From the NCBI GenBank assembly GCA_015231865.1, contig JADGAU010000021.1, positions 1-32,315 on the forward strand: DNA of 32,315 nt. Reading direction: 5' to 3'. The translations under genes and the position numbers were made by a program. Of this stretch, positions 1 to 5,835 are shown one piece after another. Source of the stretch: Gammaproteobacteria bacterium. GTDB lineage: Bacteria > Pseudomonadota > Gammaproteobacteria > GRL18. The notes beneath the pieces were generated by a model. That model made no database searches and was not told the origin of the DNA. It saw nothing but the letters and a program-made list of their open reading frames with translations. The stretch's first letter is position 1; every line of letters starts with the position of its first letter.

Positions 1-53
1 CCCCAGCGCGACTCGAACGCACATCGGAACCTTAGGAGGGATCTGTTCTATCC
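1..53 (-). repeat. Partial tRNA-Arg 3' fragment (att-like direct repeat, distal copy)
   Basis: These 53 bases are identical to 9049-9101, the part of the intact tRNA-Arg(CCT) gene running from the D loop to near the 3' end. The match stops abruptly at base 54, so this copy lacks the 5' acceptor strand and cannot make a tRNA. A 3'-tRNA fragment in the same orientation as an intact tRNA about 9 kb away is the usual footprint of a tyrosine-recombinase element integrated in a tRNA gene. The match may continue left of the window. Confidence 0.88.
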
Positions 54-159
54 TACAGTAGTATGTGTAAAAAAACAAATTCATTAAATTCAATATGTTA
101 TGTAACCTTGTTTTTTCCTGAATTGTTAAAAATGCAGTAAAAGGCATTGTTTCTAGGTG

Positions 160-187
160 AAAAAAGACCCTATAAAGACCCTAGAAA
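160..187 (+). repeat. 28-bp internal end repeat, left copy (putative integrase arm site)
   Basis: AAAAAAGACCCTATAAAGAC plus CCTAGAAA is found identically at 8974-9001 in the same orientation. Each copy contains two 11-bp units, AAAGACCCTAT and AAAGACCCTAG, in tandem. It lies between the left tRNA fragment and the integrase stump and overlaps that ORF's GTG-initiated extension. Tandem short repeats inside the att cores are typical of arm-type integrase or excisionase binding sites; that role is inferred. Confidence 0.7.
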
Positions 188-579
188 TGAACTACTATAA
201 CTTAACTAACAAATTCATTGATAAACTCCAAGTTATTGATAAAGAGAAAGAATATACTGACTCACATATCAAATCTTTAAAGCTTCGAGTTCCTAAACTT
301 ACCAAAAAAGACTCTGAAAATATAAAAAAGGTATTTTACCTGTATTACACTTTTCATGGGAAAAGGAATAAATGCAAGATAGGTCGATTTGGTGAAATTG
401 GAATAACTGAAGCTAGACAATCAGCAGAAAAGCTTTTAGCTCAGATTTCCTTGGGTCATGATCCACTAGCTGAAAAAGTTTCTTTGAGAAAAGAATTTGA
501 GAAGAAAAACTCTAATACTCTCAGAAAATTTCTCGATAATAAATATTATCCGTATGCTAATCAAGGTTTGATTTTATAA
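187..579 (+). pseudogene. Truncated P4-like tyrosine integrase (N-terminal arm-binding domain only)
   Basis: The 130-residue product resembles the N-terminal DUF4102-type arm-DNA-binding domain of P4-family integrases. The run FYLYYTFHGKRNKCKIGRFG followed by ITEARQSAEKLLAQISLGHDP is the characteristic beta-sheet plus helix pattern. A complete integrase would be about 400 residues; the core-binding domain and the catalytic R-H-R-Y domain are missing and no continuation is visible in the next 200 bases. I chose ATG 187 over the track's GTG 157 because the extra ten codons are translated from the 28-bp DNA repeat and are unlikely to be protein. It lies next to the left tRNA fragment, so this element probably can no longer move by itself. 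Confidence 0.8.
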
Positions 580-776
580 TACTAAAGGTGTGCATCAGAA
601 TTTGACGGTTTAGTGCAATTAGTTTTATTTATATAAAATCTGGGGCTTGAAGGGCTATTTAATTAAGTCCTTATCTATTTAACTATATTGAGTAGTATCT
701 ATCAGATATAATGTTACACTACAAAAAATGCTTTTTTTTGATCTAAGAGTTCAAGTACGACAATAAGAAACACATT
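580..776. other. Intergenic stretch without a recognised gene
   Basis: AT-rich sequence between the integrase stump and the BrxA-like stump. There is a TATAAT hexamer at 707-712, but no -35 box at proper spacing that I would defend. No integrase catalytic motifs are visible in any frame, so the missing part of the integrase is deleted rather than frameshifted. Confidence 0.5.
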
Positions 777-950
777 ATGATGACAGCAAAAGAATATTTA
801 GGGGATATTAACGGTGGTAGTCTGATGCCCAAAGAGACACAGATGATTGCTAATCTCTTACTACAGGATTTATCTAAAGACAATTGGAATCATAAACTTG
901 TAGAAGATAATGTACATCAACGAAACACACCTAAAATCAGAATCAAGTGA
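777..950 (+). pseudogene. BrxA-like (DUF1819) N-terminal fragment, BREX remnant
   Basis: This 57-residue ORF is not in the supplied track. It reads KEYLGDINGGSLMPKETQMI, then ANLLLQDLS, then VEDNVHQRNTPKI. This matches my recollection of the N-terminus of BrxA/DUF1819 proteins of BREX phage-defence loci: a YxxDIxGGSL motif, then xIAxLLL, then an ExNxLQxRTP-like motif. Full BrxA is roughly 200 residues, so about three quarters is missing. The stop codon is followed immediately by a TTAGTGG-type heptamer tract, which may mark the deletion junction. Together with the PglZ-like stump at 5398 it suggests that a BREX locus once occupied this element. Family assignment is by motif recall, not a search. 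Confidence 0.6.
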
Positions 951-975
951 TTAGTGGACAGTGGTTTGTGGACAG
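951..975 (+). repeat. Degenerate TTAGTGG heptamer tract (3 units)
   Basis: TTAGTGG, ACAGTGG and TTTGTGG follow one another in 7-base register, then ACAG. The tract begins directly after the stop codon of the BrxA-like fragment. Perfect versions of the same heptamer are at 4133-4165 and, inverted, near 5370-5387. Confidence 0.6.
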
Positions 976-1031
976 ATTTTAGTCTACTATTGAACCAGAA
1001 AGTCGAACAAGAATTTATAAAGGATTATTTT

Positions 1032-1289
1032 ATGCAACCCATACAAATAATACTTGATGATGCACCAGCACACATTAATGTTCCAGACTCATTGCAGCAT
1101 CATAAAGTTGAAGTCACGTTTAAAGTTTTGGATGACAATAAAAAGGATACGCCATTACATAGTGAAGAATATATCAATAGTATTTGCGGTATTCTTCAAT
1201 CACCCAAATCAATGAGTCTAAAACAAATGGATGATGCGATAAAGCAAAGAGGTGGGAACCTCAGGGCGAGATCATTTAAAAGAACTTGA
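1032..1289 (+). pseudogene. Antitoxin of a VapBC-type pair, 3' end altered by IS insertion
   Basis: The product starts MQPIQIILDDAPAHINVPDS and ends with SLKQMDDAIKQRGGNL before running into the insertion sequence. AAAGGA lies 7 bases upstream of ATG 1032, which decides this start over the track's 954. Small proteins of this layout commonly precede PIN-domain toxins. Removing the IS and one 10-bp target copy restores GGN-L-stop (CTT TGA), with the toxin start TTG overlapping that stop. The insertion therefore hit the second-last codon and now adds eight foreign residues (RARSFKRT). The antitoxin may still fold, since almost all of it is intact. The exact antitoxin family is uncertain. Confidence 0.6.
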
Positions 1290-2473
1290 CATCAATAACT
1301 TATGTTGATCTAATTCCGAATTTCAATATTCGGAAATACAAATGAATGCCAGTTTAGTCGAGCACTTTTCAACGTTAAATGATTATAGAGTTAACAGAAG
1401 AAAAAGACACGAATTAATCGATATTATTGTTTTAAGCATAAGTGCTGTCATCAGTGGAGCAGAAGGATGGAAAGATATTGTTGATTTTGGTCATGATAAA
1501 TTAGATTGGTTAAGAAAGTTTGTTCCCTTACAAAATGGAATTCCCTCAGATGATACGGTAGCCCGAATTATATCGGGGTTATCGACAAAGGGTTTTCAGA
1601 GCTGTTTTCAAAGTTGGATACAGTCTGTTTTTGAAGTAACTGATGGAGAGATTATCTCCATTGATGGCAAGACGCATCGGCGTTCACATGATAAAAAGTC
1701 AAATAAAAAAGCCTTACATATGGTTAGTGCTTGGGCCAGTGAAAATAATATGGTTTTAGGACAAGTAAAGACAAGAGAAAAATCGAATGAAATTACAGCG
1801 ATTCCTGAGTTGTTAAGTGTTTTGGAATTAAAAGGCTGTATTGTCACGATTGATGCAATGGGATGTCAGGAAGCCATCGTTAAAGAAATCGTTGATAAAA
1901 AAGGTGACTATGCGATTGCAGTTAAAGGAAATCAAGGGAATTTGCATGATTCCATTATTGATTTTTTTGACACTGCAGAGGAGAAATCCTTTAAAAATAT
2001 TAACTATCATTATGATGAAACAGTCGATAAAGATCATGGTCGACTGGAGATTAGACGCTACTGGATCAGTGATAATTTAGACAGTATCCATAAACCTGAC
2101 AAATGGAAAGGCTTATCAGCCATTGGTATGGTTGAGGCAGAACGTCATGAAGGTGGAAAAGTCAGTATCGAAAAGCGTTACTATATTTTATCTTTTTTTG
2201 AAATTGGCTTATTTATTAAAGCAGTGCGTTCTCATTGGGGCATTGAAAATAAAGTGCATTGGGTATTGGATGTGACATTTCGAGAAGATGAAAGTCGTAT
2301 TCGCCGTGGTAACTCCACACATAACATGGGAGTCATTCGACATATGGCATTAAATTTATTGAAAAAAGAAAAAACCAAACGAAGTATTGCTGGAAAACGC
2401 CTTCGCTCTGCTTTAAATGATGACTTTAGAGCTAAGGTGTTGTGCTCTATATGATTTTAATGATTTTGCCCTG
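1262..2473 (+). mobile_element. ISAs1-family insertion sequence (1212 bp) with 10-bp target duplication
   Basis: The ends are imperfect inverted repeats: CAGGGCGAGATCATT at 1262-1276, and CAGGGCAAAATCATT read inward from 2473 (13 of 15 identical). GTGGGAACCT flanks both sides, at 1252-1261 and 2474-2483, a 10-bp direct duplication. Size, terminal CAGGG and the 10-bp duplication fit the ISAs1 family. The single transposase gene is intact, so this may be a recent and still mobile copy. It splits a toxin-antitoxin operon. Confidence 0.93.
1342..2454 (+). CDS. ISAs1-family DDE transposase
   Basis: A 370-residue DDE transposase of the ISAs1 / H-repeat-associated type. It catalyses excision and insertion of the surrounding IS. 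Visible signatures are an N-terminal segment LVEHFSTLNDYRVNRRKRHE, the first catalytic Asp in ISIDGKTHRRS (about residue 108), the second in VTIDAMGCQ, and the Glu region HWGIENKVHWVLDVTFREDE near residue 300. Length is normal for the family and no frameshift is seen. The gene ends 19 bp before the right end of the IS. Several short ORFs overlapping it in other frames are shadows. Confidence 0.95.
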   Translation: MNASLVEHFSTLNDYRVNRRKRHELIDIIVLSISAVISGAEGWKDIVDFGHDKLDWLRKFVPLQNGIPSDDTVARIISGLSTKGFQSCFQSWIQSVFEVTDGEIISIDGKTHRRSHDKKSNKKALHMVSAWASENNMVLGQVKTREKSNEITAIPELLSVLELKGCIVTIDAMGCQEAIVKEIVDKKGDYAIAVKGNQGNLHDSIIDFFDTAEEKSFKNINYHYDETVDKDHGRLEIRRYWISDNLDSIHKPDKWKGLSAIGMVEAERHEGGKVSIEKRYYILSFFEIGLFIKAVRSHWGIENKVHWVLDVTFREDESRIRRGNSTHNMGVIRHMALNLLKKEKTKRSIAGKRLRSALNDDFRAKVLCSI

Positions 2474-2483
2474 GTGGGAACCT

Positions 2484-2642
2484 TTGATTGCTCTTGATAC
2501 TAATGTCATTGTGCGATTATTGGTAAATTCAACATATGAGTTTTGCCAAGATATTATACGAGAATACTTATTAAAAAGATTAAACTTTCATGGTTCATAT
2601 TTAATTTACAGCCAAAGAAATACAGTTGTTAAGAGTTTGTAG
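2484..2642 (+). pseudogene. VapC-like PIN toxin remnant
   Basis: Starting at TTG 2484, directly after the IS target duplication, the product reads (M)IALDTNVIVRLLVN, the standard first strand and helix of a VapC PIN-domain ribonuclease with the first acidic residue in LDTN. After about 15 residues the resemblance ends and the ORF stops at 52 residues; a real VapC is about 130. The other PIN acidic residues are absent, so the toxin is dead. In the uninterrupted ancestor this TTG overlapped the antitoxin stop codon, the usual translational coupling. The track's upstream start at 2442 lies inside the IS and is not native. Confidence 0.65.
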
Positions 2643-2659
2643 TGCAGAGATTATATCTT

Positions 2660-4150
2660 ATGAACCAATCAATATTACAACTCCTACAACAGTCAGAAGG
2701 CAAACAGTTAGAGTTTAAGCATGACTTATCATCACCTAAACCTATTATGAAAACCCTGACTGCTTTTGCTAATACGGCAGGTGGAACTTTAATTATCGGT
2801 ATTACTGACTCAGGTGAAGTTACCGGTGTTGAGAACCCACTCGATGAAGAAGAACGTCTATGCAGCTTAATTGCTGATTCTATTGCACCTAGAATAGTGC
2901 CTACTATTGAAATGGTCACTGTTGAGGGGAAAACTTTATTAATGATTGAGGTCTTTTTAAGCGGCACTCGTCCCCATTTTATAAAAAGCATCGGTCATGA
3001 AAATGGGACTTATGTTCGTTTAGGCTCTACTAATCGTCAGGCTGATAATGATTTAATTGGTGAGTTACAACGAGGGCTTTCAAGAGTTAGTTTTGACTCT
3101 ATGCCTATGCCGCACTTATCTCAGGATGATCTTGATATTAATGCAATAGCTGAGGACTTTAGCAATAAACAAATTAATGATAAGTCATTACAGAGCTTAC
3201 GAATATTAACTACAGCTCAAGGAAAACTTGTCCCTACTCAGGGTGGTATTCTTCTATACGCTAAAGACCGTCGTTTTCATTTTGATGATGCCTGGATTCA
3301 ATGTGGTCGATTTATCGGTAATGATAAAGCCGATATCTTTGACCAGATAGATATAGTCGACCCATTACCTAAAGCGGTTGATAGCATTATGCTATTTCTG
3401 AAAAAACATGCTATGAGAGGAGCTGACTTTTCTGAAATACGTCGTAAAGATATTTGGAGTATTCCTATTGAGATTATGCGTGAAGTAGTTGTTAATGCGT
3501 TAGTTCATGCGGATTATTCTCACCGAGGGACACCGATACGAATAGCCTTTTTTGATAATCGTATCGAAGTTGAAAGTCCAGGTATTCTATTACCAGGGTT
3601 AACTATCGACGATATGAAGCAAGGTGTTTCTCAAATCCGAAACCCTGTTATTGCCAGAATATTTAAAGAACTAGATTTAATAGAACAATGGGGAAGCGGA
3701 ATCCCTGGTATATTTAAAAAAGCACAAGAAGATAAACTCCCCGAACCAGTTATTAAAGAAATCGGGATGAGGGTTAGATTTACAGTAAAACTAAAACCGA
3801 TTGCCCCCTTGACTAAAGAACAGTCTCGAAAAGGAAGTTCAAATACAGGAGCTTCAAATACAGGAGCAGAGTCAGTGACCCAGTCAGATTTACAGCTAGA
3901 GTCACGGCTAGAGTCACGGCTAGAGTCAAAATTAGCGGCTAGAGTTATAGTCGTATTACAACAAGGTGAATTAGGTAAATCTGAATTAGCTGAGTCCCTT
4001 AGGCATAAAAGTGTTTCAGGCGAACTTAATAAACAAGTCAAAGAATTATTAGCTAAAGAACTGATTGAAAGAACTATACCCGACAAGCCTAATAGCCGAC
4101 TACAAAAATATAGACTAACCCAAAAGGGAAAATTAGTGGTTAGTGGTTAG
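2660..4150 (+). CDS. AlbA_2 / GHKL-ATPase DNA-binding protein (Schlafen-AlbA_2 family)
   Basis: A 496-residue protein with an N-terminal AlbA_2 (divergent Schlafen-type) domain: GKQLEFKHDL, FANTAGGTLIIGITDSGEVTGV and YVRLGSTNRQAD over about residues 8-125. It continues with a GHKL/HATPase_c_4 region: EIMREVVVNALVHADYSHRG (N-box), ESPGILLPG and EQWGSGIPGI, about residues 270-370. The C-terminus is a repeat-rich linker plus a winged helix (LGKSELAESLRHKSVSGEL, then LIERTIPDKPNSRLQKYRLT). ATG 2660 is preferred to the track's GTG 2642 because homologues begin with a short helix before the ExKxxL motif. Such proteins are annotated as putative transcriptional regulators or ATP-binding proteins and recur in defence islands, including some BREX loci (inference). 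The linker is built from 15-bp and 12-bp tandem repeats, and the stop codon lies within TTAGTGG heptamers. Confidence 0.85.
   Translation: MNQSILQLLQQSEGKQLEFKHDLSSPKPIMKTLTAFANTAGGTLIIGITDSGEVTGVENPLDEEERLCSLIADSIAPRIVPTIEMVTVEGKTLLMIEVFLSGTRPHFIKSIGHENGTYVRLGSTNRQADNDLIGELQRGLSRVSFDSMPMPHLSQDDLDINAIAEDFSNKQINDKSLQSLRILTTAQGKLVPTQGGILLYAKDRRFHFDDAWIQCGRFIGNDKADIFDQIDIVDPLPKAVDSIMLFLKKHAMRGADFSEIRRKDIWSIPIEIMREVVVNALVHADYSHRGTPIRIAFFDNRIEVESPGILLPGLTIDDMKQGVSQIRNPVIARIFKELDLIEQWGSGIPGIFKKAQEDKLPEPVIKEIGMRVRFTVKLKPIAPLTKEQSRKGSSNTGASNTGAESVTQSDLQLESRLESRLESKLAARVIVVLQQGELGKSELAESLRHKSVSGELNKQVKELLAKELIERTIPDKPNSRLQKYRLTQKGKLVVSG
3838..3929 (+). repeat. In-frame minisatellites in the AlbA_2 protein linker
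   Basis: Two perfect 15-bp units, TTCAAATACAGGAGC at 3838-3852 and 3853-3867, encode SNTGA twice. Then CTAGAGTCACGG occurs at 3896-3907 and 3908-3919, followed by a partial third unit, encoding LESRLESRLES. Unit lengths are multiples of three, so copy-number change would alter linker length without a frameshift. Confidence 0.85.
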
Positions 4151-4201
4151 TGGTTAGTGGTTAGTAAAAAGAAAAAGAAAAAGAAAAAGAAAAAGAAAAA
4201 G
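4133..4201 (+). repeat. TTAGTGG heptamer x4.7 followed by AAAAAG hexamer x6
   Basis: TTAGTGG occurs four times perfectly (4133-4160) plus TTAGT, and includes the stop codon of the AlbA_2 gene. It is followed directly by six perfect AAAAAG units at 4166-4201, which end two bases before the AGGAG ribosome site of the small antitoxin gene. Heptamer slippage would shift the last codons of the AlbA_2 ORF; hexamer slippage would change spacing upstream of the next gene. Confidence 0.9.
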
Positions 4202-4215
4202 ACAGGAGAATGATT

Positions 4216-4365
4216 TTGAAAACGGAAGAATTAATAAAGGAAATTGACCTTTTATGTTTGTCAGAAAAGTTATTATTAGTTGAAGATATACGGGATAAAA
4301 TCGCAAGTAATAATGAAGATATACCAATGCCACAATGGCATAAACTCTTTCCTGTTCTAAAATGA
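4216..4365 (+). CDS. Addiction-module antitoxin-like small protein (orphan)
   Basis: This short ORF is absent from the track. It encodes about 49 residues: MKTEELIKEIDLLCLSEKLL, then LVEDIRDKIASNN, then IPMPQWHKL. The pattern (short helix, LxLSEKLxLVEDIxDxIA, IPxPxWH) is that of PF09720-type addiction-module antitoxins, normally about 70 residues and paired with a RelE/ParE toxin. AGGAG at 4204-4208 is seven bases before TTG 4216 and only one base before ATG 4210, so I chose TTG. The C-terminus is short (LFPVLK) and no RelE/ParE gene follows; instead the stop overlaps the next gene's ATG as ATGA. It is probably a truncated antitoxin that lost its toxin. Confidence 0.6.
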   Translation: MKTEELIKEIDLLCLSEKLLLVEDIRDKIASNNEDIPMPQWHKLFPVLK

Positions 4366-5420
4366 ATACAAAGCAGATTGAAGATGCTTCACATTTATTT
4401 TCTGAGCATTATGGGACTTATAGTGAAACTTCCAAAATTTGCCCCGGAGGAAAAATAAAATTAGGTTTCAACTTTTACAAAAAATTATGTGCCGAAAAAA
4501 ATTGCTTTGTTTCTATGGCGTATATTAATGACACCTTGATTGGTCAGGCTTTTTATATGCTCATGGATACCCCTGGGGGGATTATATCCTGGGTATTGCA
4601 ATTGGTTGTTCATACAGAGCATAGAAGAAAAAGGATTGCGGATCGATTATTGTATTCTGTTTGGGGTTTTTCTAATTATAGAGCGTGGGGCTTGGCAACG
4701 GCTAATCCGCTTACAATTAAAACTTTGGAAGCAGCAACCTTTAGAAAAGTAAAACCTGCTGAGATTTTAAAACATCCTGATGTTATTCAATCTATTGCTC
4801 AGTCTATAGGTTATGTTGGTCTTGAAAAGATTAAGATTAACGAGTCCTTATCGGTTGTTGATAGTAATTTTTGTTCTGATCATAAAGGTTTAGAAAATCT
4901 TAAACGGGCATACAATGCTGAATGGTTTTTAGGAGATTGTCCTGAATGTCATGAATGGTTTGCGGTAATCTTTAGAGAGCAAGATTTTGAAAATATTAAG
5001 CCTGAAAGACTGGAAGCATTGATCACCCACTCTGAAGATACTTTAAATGAGGCTTACTCCAGGATGGGTATAGCTTCACACTCCTGGGCAAAACATACAG
5101 ATTCTGAGGTTCAATATCTTTTGAAGCAAATAGCTTTAAATAAAAATGCCTTTATAGCTGATTTTGGCTGTGGTGCAGGCAGACACCTGAAAGCGTTTAA
5201 GCAGCATGGTTTTGAAAATAAACGCTACAGAAAGGATGAGATTATTCAATTATTAGAAAAGGCAGGATTGGAAGTTTTAGACAGCCGGTATGTTCAGGCA
5301 GGTAAATGGGATAATGCTTTACAGGCAACCGATAAACGTGCAAAAGAAATTTTATTATTTGCCAGCCCCCTAACCACTAACCACTATCCCCCAAAATATG
5401 AATATAGAACAATTAATTAA
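4362..5420 (+). CDS. GNAT acetyltransferase-methyltransferase fusion with collapsed methyltransferase
   Basis: A 352-residue protein. Residues about 1-155 form a GNAT N-acetyltransferase domain; motif A is VLQLVVHTEHRRKRIADRLL, with an R-R-K-R-I-A acetyl-CoA loop. A Cys-containing segment (GDCPECHEWF) follows, then a SAM methyltransferase start with motif I ADFGCGAGRH at about 267-276. Ten residues after motif I the sequence jumps to YRKDEIIQLLEKAGLEVLDS, typical of the C-terminal end of a class I methyltransferase. About 100 residues of Rossmann core appear to be lost in frame, so methylation is unlikely while acetylation may persist. The last residues (SPLTTNHYPP) are translated from an inverted TTAGTGG heptamer tract, so the C-terminus is non-native. 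Substrate unknown. Confidence 0.7.
   Translation: MNTKQIEDASHLFSEHYGTYSETSKICPGGKIKLGFNFYKKLCAEKNCFVSMAYINDTLIGQAFYMLMDTPGGIISWVLQLVVHTEHRRKRIADRLLYSVWGFSNYRAWGLATANPLTIKTLEAATFRKVKPAEILKHPDVIQSIAQSIGYVGLEKIKINESLSVVDSNFCSDHKGLENLKRAYNAEWFLGDCPECHEWFAVIFREQDFENIKPERLEALITHSEDTLNEAYSRMGIASHSWAKHTDSEVQYLLKQIALNKNAFIADFGCGAGRHLKAFKQHGFENKRYRKDEIIQLLEKAGLEVLDSRYVQAGKWDNALQATDKRAKEILLFASPLTTNHYPPKYEYRTIN
5367..5387 (-). repeat. Inverted copy of the TTAGTGG heptamer tract
   Basis: Plus-strand CCCCTAACCACTAACCACTA is the complement of tandem TTAGTGG units. It lies at the altered 3' end of the acetyltransferase gene and just upstream of the PglZ-like stump. Confidence 0.7.
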
Positions 5421-5757
5421 AGGCATTAACAGTAAGTTTACGGAATACCGTATTTTATTTTGGTATGACTCAGAACATAGCTTTCAAGAAACTTGGTTTG
5501 CAGATAAATATGAACAAGGTGAAGATTGGAGAAGTTTAGCTTGGTGGATTCATGATCATTTACCACATTGTGGAATGTACTTTTTCCCTAAACTTGCAGC
5601 ATTTAATATTAATTGGAATGAAAAAAATAAAGACAAAAACATCAAAAGCATCAAAAGCTATATTAATCCTAAAGGCACTCTGACTAAACCTGGAATGGAT
5701 AACTATGATGGTGATCATTCCAAATGGTATGAGAGCTTTCCTAAATTAAAAACGTAA
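5398..5757 (+). pseudogene. PglZ-like N-terminal stump fused to an unrelated conserved-looking tail
   Basis: The first 30 residues, MNIEQLIKGINSKFTEYRIL then FWYDSEHSFQE, resemble the N-terminus of the BREX phosphatase-like protein PglZ/BrxZ, where FxxHRIVFWYDxExEF is a hallmark. The rest does not look like PglZ: DWRSLAWWIHDHLPHCGMYF, then FPKLAAFNINW, then INPKGTLTKPGMDNYDGDH. It is aromatic-rich and resembles the end of a conserved hypothetical protein I cannot name. PglZ normally exceeds 800 residues; this ORF has 119. It is therefore probably a chimera formed by deletion. The ORF overlaps the altered end of the acetyltransferase gene by 23 bases. Confidence 0.5.
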
Positions 5758-5835
5758 TAAGAATTATAATCTGGTTGATGAAAAATATAACTAATTAGTT
5801 AGAATCAAAAATAATCATAATCATTCAAATTAGAG

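Noticed and set aside
688-712. TTGAGT ... TATAAT promoter before the BrxA-like stump
   Set aside because: The spacer is only 13 bases, too short for a sigma-70 promoter.
954-1031. N-terminal extension MDSGLWTDFSLLLNQ of the antitoxin ORF
   Set aside because: Translated partly from the heptamer tract, and ATG 1032 has a proper ribosome site.
3631-4086. 151-residue minus-strand ORF within the AlbA_2 gene
   Set aside because: It is the antisense shadow of the repeat-rich linker; Ser-rich composition reflects the repeats.
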